DNA of 64,000 nt from Methylobacterium sp. GTDB lineage: Bacteria; Pseudomonadota; Alphaproteobacteria; Rhizobiales; Beijerinckiaceae. The notes under the pieces were generated by a model. The model saw only the letters and a list, made by a program, of their open reading frames with translations. It had not been told where the DNA came from and ran no database searches. Numbering within the stretch: the first letter of the stretch is position 1; every line of letters starts with the position of its first letter. The stretch is from positions 62,001 to 126,000 of the forward strand of contig NZ_JAIETD010000050.1 in NCBI RefSeq assembly GCF_019745455.1, given 5' to 3'. Positions 58,760-64,000 of the stretch are shown here, piece by piece. A program made the translations under genes and the position numbers.

Positions 58760-59524
58760 ATGAATCTCCTCCTGCCCGGTATCGCGGCGGCTTACCTCCT
58801 CGTCTTCGCACGGGTGGGTACGCTGATCATGCTGATGCCGGGCCTGGGCGAGAACATGGTGTCGCCGCGGATCCGGCTCGCCTTCGCGCTGCTCGTGAGC
58901 CTGATCCTGTTTCCGATGGTGCGTCCCTTGTTGCCGATGGAGGGCGGGGCGCTCGGCGGCACGGACCTCATCACGCTCCTCATCGGCGAATTGCTGATCG
59001 GCCTCATGCTCGGTCTGACGGTCAGGATGGTGCTCGCCGCCCTGCAGACCGCCGGCCTGATCCTGTCGCAGCAGCTCGGACTGTCCTACGCCATGACCGT
59101 GGACCCGACGCAGGGCGGGCAGCAGGCGGCGCTCGGCAACTTCCTCCAGCTTCTCGGCATCACCCTGATCCTCGCCACCGACCTGCATCATCTCGCCCTC
59201 GACGCCGTCGGGCGCAGCTACATCTTGCTTCCACCCGTCGGGGTTCCGGGGATGGGGGAGGCCGCTCAGCTCGCCCTCAAGGCGGTGGCGCGCGGCTTCA
59301 GCCTCGCGGTGCAGATCTCGGCGCCCTTCATCGCCTTCGGCATCCTGTTCAATTTCGGCCTCGGTGTGATATCGCGGCTGATGCCGCAGATGCAGGTGTT
59401 CTTCGTCGCGGTTCCGGCTTCGGTGCTGATCGGCATGGTGGTGCTGTTCGGCAGCCTCGGCGTGATGATGGGTGTCTTCCTCGACGATATCGGCCGCTAC
59501 CTCGGCGAACTCACCGGGCGATGA
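58760..59524 (+). CDS. fliR: Flagellar export gate protein FliR
   Basis: A 254-residue membrane protein with six or so helices. Typical parts are LVFARVGTLIMLMPGLGENM, the LIGLMLGLTVRMVLAALQTA GLILSQQLGLSYAMTVDPTQ region and PFIAFGILFNFGLGVISRLM PQMQVFFVAVP. It completes the FliP-FliQ-FliR gate. It starts 20 bases after fliQ. Confidence 0.95.
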   Translation: MNLLLPGIAAAYLLVFARVGTLIMLMPGLGENMVSPRIRLAFALLVSLILFPMVRPLLPMEGGALGGTDLITLLIGELLIGLMLGLTVRMVLAALQTAGLILSQQLGLSYAMTVDPTQGGQQAALGNFLQLLGITLILATDLHHLALDAVGRSYILLPPVGVPGMGEAAQLALKAVARGFSLAVQISAPFIAFGILFNFGLGVISRLMPQMQVFFVAVPASVLIGMVVLFGSLGVMMGVFLDDIGRYLGELTGR

Positions 59525-59580
59525 CTATCCTGGCGCTGCCTTTCCTGGCGCTGCCTCGCCTGGACAGTGGAGCCTGATCC

Positions 59581-60648
59581 GTGGCCGAGGGTGCAGAGCA
59601 GGAAGACAAGACAGAAGACCCGACCCCGAGACGGATCGAGAAGGCGATCGAGCAGGGCAACGTCCCCAACAGCCCTGAGATCAGCACCTTCTTCATCCTG
59701 TCGGCGTTCACCCTCGTGCTGCTGCTCGCGGCGGGGCCGATCGCGCAAGCGATGCTGACCTCGATGCGCGCCTTCCTGATGAACGCGCATGCGGTCCCCT
59801 CGGACGCCGCGGCCTACGAGGCCATGGGGATCCGCGGGCTGCTCATCTGGGCGCAGGCGCTGATGGTTCCGGCCGGCGTCATCGTCGTCGCCGGACTGGC
59901 GGCGGGCTTCGCCCAGCACCCGCCCGTGTTCAGCACCGAGGCGATCGGCCTGAAATTCGAGCGGATCTCGCCGATGTCAGGGATTAAGCGCATCTTCGGC
60001 ATGGAAGCGCTGGTCCAGTTCCTGAAGGGCTTGATCAAGCTCACCCTCGTCGGGACGGTGGCGGGGCTCATCCTGTGGGGCGAGCGCGATCGGCTCGAGG
60101 TGTTCGTCAGGCTCGACCCGACCGCGACGATGGGCGCGGTGCTGACGCTCGTCCTCAAGATGCTCGCCGGCGTCCTCGCCTTCTACGTCGCCCTCACGCT
60201 GGCCGACGCGCTCTACCAGCGTCACCGCTGGCGCAAGCGCCTGATGATGTCGAAGGAGGAGATCAAGCAGGAGCACAAGGAGAGCGAGGGCAATCCCGAG
60301 GTCAAGGGCCGCATGAGGCAGATCCGGGCCTCGCGCGGCAAGAAGCGGATGATGGCGGCGGTGCCGGAGGCGACCGTCGTCGTCACGAACCCGACCCACT
60401 ACGCCGTCGCCCTGCGCTACGAGGCCGGCATGGCGGCGCCCATCTGCGTCGCCAAGGGCGTCGACAGCCTGGCGCTGCGCATCCGCGCCATTGCCGCCGA
60501 GCACGGCGTGCCCGTGTTGGAGAACCCGCCCCTCGCCCGCGCGCTCCACGCGACGGTGGAGATCGACGACGAGATCCCGGCCGAGCATTATCGGGCGGTC
60601 GCCGAGGTCATCGGCTTCGTGATGCGCCTGCGGCGCCGGGTCGCCTGA
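59581..60648 (+). CDS. flhB: Flagellar export switch protein FlhB
   Basis: A 355-residue protein with four membrane helices in the first 210 residues (for example FILSAFTLVLLLAAGPIAQA) and a cytoplasmic autocleavage domain with the NPTH motif in VVVTNPTHYAVALRYE (Asn270). Autocleavage between Asn and Pro is needed for the switch from hook to filament substrates. It starts with GTG at 59581, 56 bases after fliR. The cytoplasmic linker MMSKEEIKQEHKESEGNP is standard. Confidence 0.95.
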   Translation: MAEGAEQEDKTEDPTPRRIEKAIEQGNVPNSPEISTFFILSAFTLVLLLAAGPIAQAMLTSMRAFLMNAHAVPSDAAAYEAMGIRGLLIWAQALMVPAGVIVVAGLAAGFAQHPPVFSTEAIGLKFERISPMSGIKRIFGMEALVQFLKGLIKLTLVGTVAGLILWGERDRLEVFVRLDPTATMGAVLTLVLKMLAGVLAFYVALTLADALYQRHRWRKRLMMSKEEIKQEHKESEGNPEVKGRMRQIRASRGKKRMMAAVPEATVVVTNPTHYAVALRYEAGMAAPICVAKGVDSLALRIRAIAAEHGVPVLENPPLARALHATVEIDDEIPAEHYRAVAEVIGFVMRLRRRVA

Positions 60649-60783
60649 TGAGCGGCCGTGGATGGCGATCCCGTGATCCCTCATCGTTTCGCCAGAGATT
60701 TCCGCACCTTGCAGAGAAGCCCCCTTGCGGCGGCGCAGGCCGTGGCGCTACCCAAGGCCGACGGTCGAGTGGGTTGACGCCGG

Positions 60784-63453
60784 ATGTCTGAGTTGAGTGG
60801 GCCGACGACGCCGGCATCGAGTTCCATCGATCGGTCCGAACGGCCGGGCCGTGTCGGCCTGCTGCTGGTGCTGGCCGGTGTCCTCGTCGGGGCGTCCGTC
60901 GGCCTGTCCTTCGTCGCCAGCGACCAGGCCCAGCCGCTGATCCTCGGGCTCCTTGCGCTCCTCGCGATGGCCGGCGTCTTCTTCCTCTTCGCCCTGTCGA
61001 TCGGCGCGCTCCAGTTCAGCGGCCAGAGCGGGCGCGACGACATCACCAAGGGCATCGTCGACGCGGCGCCCGAGGGAGCGATCGTGGTCGAGGAAGGCGG
61101 CCGCATCATCTACGCCAACGAGTCCTACCTGCGCATCGCGGGCGGCGACACCTTCAGCAACCTCAAGCCGGTGGAACGGGTCTTCGTCGGCTCACCGGAG
61201 GTGTCTGAGGCGATCTACCGCCTAGCCGAGGCCGCGCGCGACGGGCGCAGCCATGTCGAGGAGATCCGTCTCTCGCCGCCGCCGGAGACCGCGGTCGGGC
61301 GCAGCTTCGCCTGGTTCCGCATCGGAGTTCGGCCGATCGAGCGCCCGCGCAAGTCCGCCTCCCTCTGGGTGGTGAGCGACATCACCCACGAGCGCGAGCG
61401 CCAGGAGAACGTCTTCCAGGAACTTCAGCACGCGATCGACTACCTCGATCACGCCCCCGCCGGGTTCCTGTCGATCGATCCGGCGGGCTCGATCGTCTAC
61501 ATGAACGCGACGCTCGCCTCCTGGCTCGGATACGACCTCGCCACAGTCGGCTCCGGCGGGCTTCAGCTCGCCGACATCGCGCCGGGGGCCGACATCCTGG
61601 TCTCGGCTGCGGGCCAGCCCGGCGAGGTCCGCACCGACCGGTTCGACATGGACCTGCGCCGGCGCAATGGCCACCCGCTGCCCGCGCGGCTCTATCACCG
61701 CGTCGCCTTCGGCCAGGACGCCAGGCCCGGCCCCTCGCGCACCTTCGTCCTCAACCGCTCGGCGGGCGCCGAGAGCGACGAGCCGCAGCGGGCCGCCGAG
61801 GTGCGCCTCGCGCGCTTCCTCAACAGCAGTCCGATCGCCATTGCCACCCTTGATGCCGGCGGCCGCATCGCCCGCGCCAACGCCTCCTTCGCCAGGCTCT
61901 TCGGCGGCATGCCGCGTCAGGCCCCGGACGGCCATGACGGATCGACCGAGCCGACGATCTGGGATGGCCTCGCCGAGCGCGACCGCCCGTCGCTGGAGAC
62001 CGCCCTCTCCAAGGCGGTGAGCGGAATGGCCGAGGTGGTGCCGATCGAGATCGCGGTAGCCGGTGCCGGCAACCGCTCGGCCAGGGTCTGGCTCAGCCCG
62101 GCCGGAGGCGAACCCGCGTCCCCGCCCGAGGCCGGGCGCGACGCGGCCCAGGAGCGCGCCGCTGCCCAGTCCGACCGCGAGCGCGTCATCCTCTACGCCC
62201 TCGACACCACGGCACAGCGCCAGCTCGAGCAGCAGGTCGCCCAGACCCAGAAGATGGACACAGTCGGTCAGCTCGCCGGCGGCATCGCCCACGATTTCAA
62301 CAACGTCCTCCAGGCCATCATCGGCTATTCCGACCTCCTGCTGGCGAGCCATCGGCCGACCGATCCGGCCTTCCAGGACATCATGCAGATCAAGCAGAAC
62401 GCCAACCGGGCGGCGAGCCTCGTGCGTCAGCTCCTCGCGTTCTCGCGGCGCCAGACCCTGCGGCCGGAGGTGATGAATGTCGGCGAGGCCCTCGCCGACC
62501 TGACCCTCCTCCTCAAGCGCCTGCTCGGCGAGCGGGTCGACCTCGACCTCAAGCACGGGCGCGACGTCTGGCCGATCAAGGCCGACGTCAACCAGTTCGA
62601 GCAGGTGATCGTGAACCTCGCGGTCAACGCCCGCGACGCGATGCCTGAGGGCGGTCGCCTCCTGATCCGCACGGCCAACGTCGTCCACCGCGATGAGGTG
62701 ACCCCGGAGAGCCGCGCCGGGGCGCCGCCCGGTGATCACGTGCTGATCGAGGTTCTCGATACCGGCGAGGGCATCCCGCCCGACGTGATGGAGAAGATCT
62801 TCGAGCCGTTCTTCACCACCAAGGAGATCGGCAAGGGCACGGGCCTCGGCCTCTCGACGGTATTCGGCATCGTCAAGCAGAGCGGCGGTACCATCGACGT
62901 GCAGTCCATCGTCGGCGAGGGGACGGCCTTCCGGATCTACTTCCCGCGCCACGAGCCGGCGGCCGAGCCGGTGGCGGAGGTCACGTTGCCCCAGGCGCGG
63001 AACCTCGACCTCCCGGCCCCCGTCGGAGGCTCGAAGTCCGAGACGCCCCCCCCGCCCGCGCGAAAACCCTCCACCGATCATACCGGGCAGGGCACGATCC
63101 TCCTCGTCGAGGACGAGGATCCAGTCCGCGCCGTCAACATGCGCGCGCTCTCGGCCCGCGGCTACACGGTGCTCGAGGCGGCTTCCGGTCTCGACGCCCT
63201 GCGCATCATCGCCGACGAGACCCAGGAGATCGACCTCGTCGTCTCCGATGTGGTAATGCCGGAGATGGACGGCCCGACCCTGCTGCGCCAGCTCCGCAAG
63301 CACCGGCCGGACCTCAAGGTCATCTTCGTCTCGGGCTATGCCGAGGATGCCTTCCGCAAGAACCTGCCCGAGGGCGAGACCTTCAACTTCCTTCCCAAAC
63401 CCTTCAGCCTGAAGCAACTCGTCGAGACGGTGAAAGAGATCATCGCCCAGTGA
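60784..63453 (+). CDS. cckA: Hybrid sensor histidine kinase CckA
   Basis: An 889-residue kinase that, through ChpT, phosphorylates CtrA and thereby sets cell-cycle and flagellar gene expression. Two N-terminal membrane helices (about residues 20-45 and 50-75) are followed by three PAS domains (about 85-200, 215-330 and 340-460). The HisKA box [20 protein letters not shown] places the phospho-acceptor at His503, then come ATPase boxes [24 protein letters not shown] and [13 protein letters not shown], and a C-terminal receiver with Asp822 in [12 protein letters not shown]. Location just upstream of recA is typical. The CtrA boxes in this window are candidate targets of the same phosphorelay. 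Confidence 0.93.
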   Translation: MSELSGPTTPASSSIDRSERPGRVGLLLVLAGVLVGASVGLSFVASDQAQPLILGLLALLAMAGVFFLFALSIGALQFSGQSGRDDITKGIVDAAPEGAIVVEEGGRIIYANESYLRIAGGDTFSNLKPVERVFVGSPEVSEAIYRLAEAARDGRSHVEEIRLSPPPETAVGRSFAWFRIGVRPIERPRKSASLWVVSDITHERERQENVFQELQHAIDYLDHAPAGFLSIDPAGSIVYMNATLASWLGYDLATVGSGGLQLADIAPGADILVSAAGQPGEVRTDRFDMDLRRRNGHPLPARLYHRVAFGQDARPGPSRTFVLNRSAGAESDEPQRAAEVRLARFLNSSPIAIATLDAGGRIARANASFARLFGGMPRQAPDGHDGSTEPTIWDGLAERDRPSLETALSKAVSGMAEVVPIEIAVAGAGNRSARVWLSPAGGEPASPPEAGRDAAQERAAAQSDRERVILYALDTTAQRQLEQQVAQTQKMDTVGQLAGGIAHDFNNVLQAIIGYSDLLLASHRPTDPAFQDIMQIKQNANRAASLVRQLLAFSRRQTLRPEVMNVGEALADLTLLLKRLLGERVDLDLKHGRDVWPIKADVNQFEQVIVNLAVNARDAMPEGGRLLIRTANVVHRDEVTPESRAGAPPGDHVLIEVLDTGEGIPPDVMEKIFEPFFTTKEIGKGTGLGLSTVFGIVKQSGGTIDVQSIVGEGTAFRIYFPRHEPAAEPVAEVTLPQARNLDLPAPVGGSKSETPPPPARKPSTDHTGQGTILLVEDEDPVRAVNMRALSARGYTVLEAASGLDALRIIADETQEIDLVVSDVVMPEMDGPTLLRQLRKHRPDLKVIFVSGYAEDAFRKNLPEGETFNFLPKPFSLKQLVETVKEIIAQ

Positions 63454-63483
63454 GGGGATGGTGCTGGCTCGCGGAGAACACGC

Positions 63484-63512
63484 TTGCCAGTTGAGAACAA
63501 AACAGGTACAAA
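63484..63512 (+). promoter_or_regulatory. recA promoter with overlapping LexA (SOS) box
   Basis: A sigma-70-type promoter, TTGCCA (63484-63489), 17 bases, TACAAA (63507-63512), overlaps GAAC-N7-GTAC at 63495-63509. The alphaproteobacterial LexA box is GAAC-N7-GAAC (equal to GTTC-N7-GTTC on the other strand), so the second half has one mismatch. Confidence 0.6.
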
Positions 63513-63570
63513 ATCGTCAGCAGCGGCGCCTTGAGCCCCGCGCCCGCCCCCTGCATAAGGATGCCGACGA

Positions 63571-64000
63571 ATGGCCCAGCCCGCGCTGAAGATGGTGGAA
63601 CCCACGATGGTGGACAAAGACAAGGCCAAGGCGATCGATGCCGCCTTGTCCCAGATCGAACGCGCCTTCGGCAAAGGCTCGATCATGCGGCTGGGCAAGA
63701 ACGACAAGGTCGCGGAGGTCGAGACCGTCTCGACGGGTTCCCTCGGGCTCGACATCGCCCTCGGCGTCGGCGGCCTGCCGCGCGGGCGCGTCATCGAGAT
63801 CTACGGTCCTGAATCCTCGGGCAAGACGACGCTCGCCCTCCACACGATCGCCGAGGCCCAGAAGAAGGGTGGCGTCTGCGCCTTCGTCGATGCCGAGCAT
63901 GCCCTCGACCCGGTCTATGCGCGGAAGCTCGGCGTCCAGCTCGACGACCTCCTGATCTCGCAGCCCGATACCGGCGAGCAGGCCCTGGAGATCACCGATA
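63571..64000 (+). CDS. recA: Recombinase RecA (N-terminal part, cut by window edge)
   Basis: The first 143 codons of RecA: the N-terminal polymerisation helix [20 protein letters not shown], then GSIMRLG, Walker [15 protein letters not shown], and Walker-adjacent [10 protein letters not shown]. The ATG at 63571 has AAGGA nine bases upstream. RecA drives homologous recombination and LexA cleavage in the SOS response. The gene runs off the right edge. Confidence 0.98.
   Translation, partial: MAQPALKMVEPTMVDKDKAKAIDAALSQIERAFGKGSIMRLGKNDKVAEVETVSTGSLGLDIALGVGGLPRGRVIEIYGPESSGKTTLALHTIAEAQKKGGVCAFVDAEHALDPVYARKLGVQLDDLLISQPDTGEQALEITD

Noticed and set aside
63476..63498. Two GAAC half-sites (63476 and 63495) as a LexA box
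   Set aside because: They are 15 bases apart, not 7; the pair at 63495-63509 fits better.
1..64000. CRISPR arrays, tRNA/rRNA genes, insertion sequences, prophage, toxin-antitoxin or defence systems
   Set aside because: Looked for by eye; no regularly spaced repeats, cloverleaf-like genes, transposases or defence proteins were found.

Overview
The window looks like a chromosomal segment of a high-GC alphaproteobacterium of the order Hyphomicrobiales, most likely Methylobacterium or Methylorubrum. The evidence is the very GC-rich codon use, the NepR/EcfG stress pair, CckA and recA beside flagellar genes, FliX, perfect TTAA-N7-TTAA CtrA boxes, a DUF3309-type mini membrane protein and the IalB protein. 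The genus is inferred from gene content and style, not from a marker comparison. No tRNA, rRNA, CRISPR array, insertion sequence or prophage was seen.

Layout. 1-5.8 kb (mostly minus): the N-terminus of a secreted protein, a glutathione S-transferase, a secreted trypsin-fold protein that seems to have lost its catalytic triad, a mini membrane protein, a cysteine synthase, an XRE-cupin regulator and XerD. 6-12.3 kb: aroK-aroB, a Tat-exported metallo-beta-lactamase-fold hydrolase, a chemoreceptor and a CNNM/CorC-type membrane protein. 12.4-19.1 kb: a cyanate module (substrate-binding protein, permease, ATPase, cynS, DoxX), divergent from a PAS-PAS-AAA+-Fis sigma-54 activator. 19.2-29.2 kb: PilZ protein, cytochrome P450 and GGDEF/EAL protein, then Ada, EcfG and NepR, then an orphan binding protein with an amidase. 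29.2-30.2 kb: a CheY-like receiver and a BLUF photoreceptor.

30.4-60.6 kb is a large flagellar region: flgE-flgK-flgL plus a mini-porin; flgI-flgJ(N)-flgN-like, divergent from fliX; an MBOAT/SGNH acetylation pair, DksA and a small membrane protein as an accessory insert; flgF-flgG-flgA-flgH, divergent from fliL-fliM-DUF6468-motE; a secreted set (IalB, a small protein with a probable ATC start, a 1121-residue TPR protein); fliO-fliP, divergent from flgB-flgC-fliE-fliQ-fliR-flhB. The hybrid kinase gene cckA and the start of recA close the window.

The most informative signals are non-coding. The cyanate operon has a consensus sigma-54 promoter (16988-17002), with three TACGA-N4-TCGTA inverted repeats about 60-110 bp upstream, next to the gene for a sigma-54 activator. 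The flagellar divergent promoters form a readable circuit. CtrA boxes face fliX, fliL and flgB/fliO. Sigma-54 -24/-12 elements face flgE, flgI and flgF, each with a CGGCA...TGCCG palindrome 80-110 bp upstream, as expected for a FlbD-type enhancer under FliX control. Together with cckA, the window holds much of a Caulobacter-style flagellar hierarchy.
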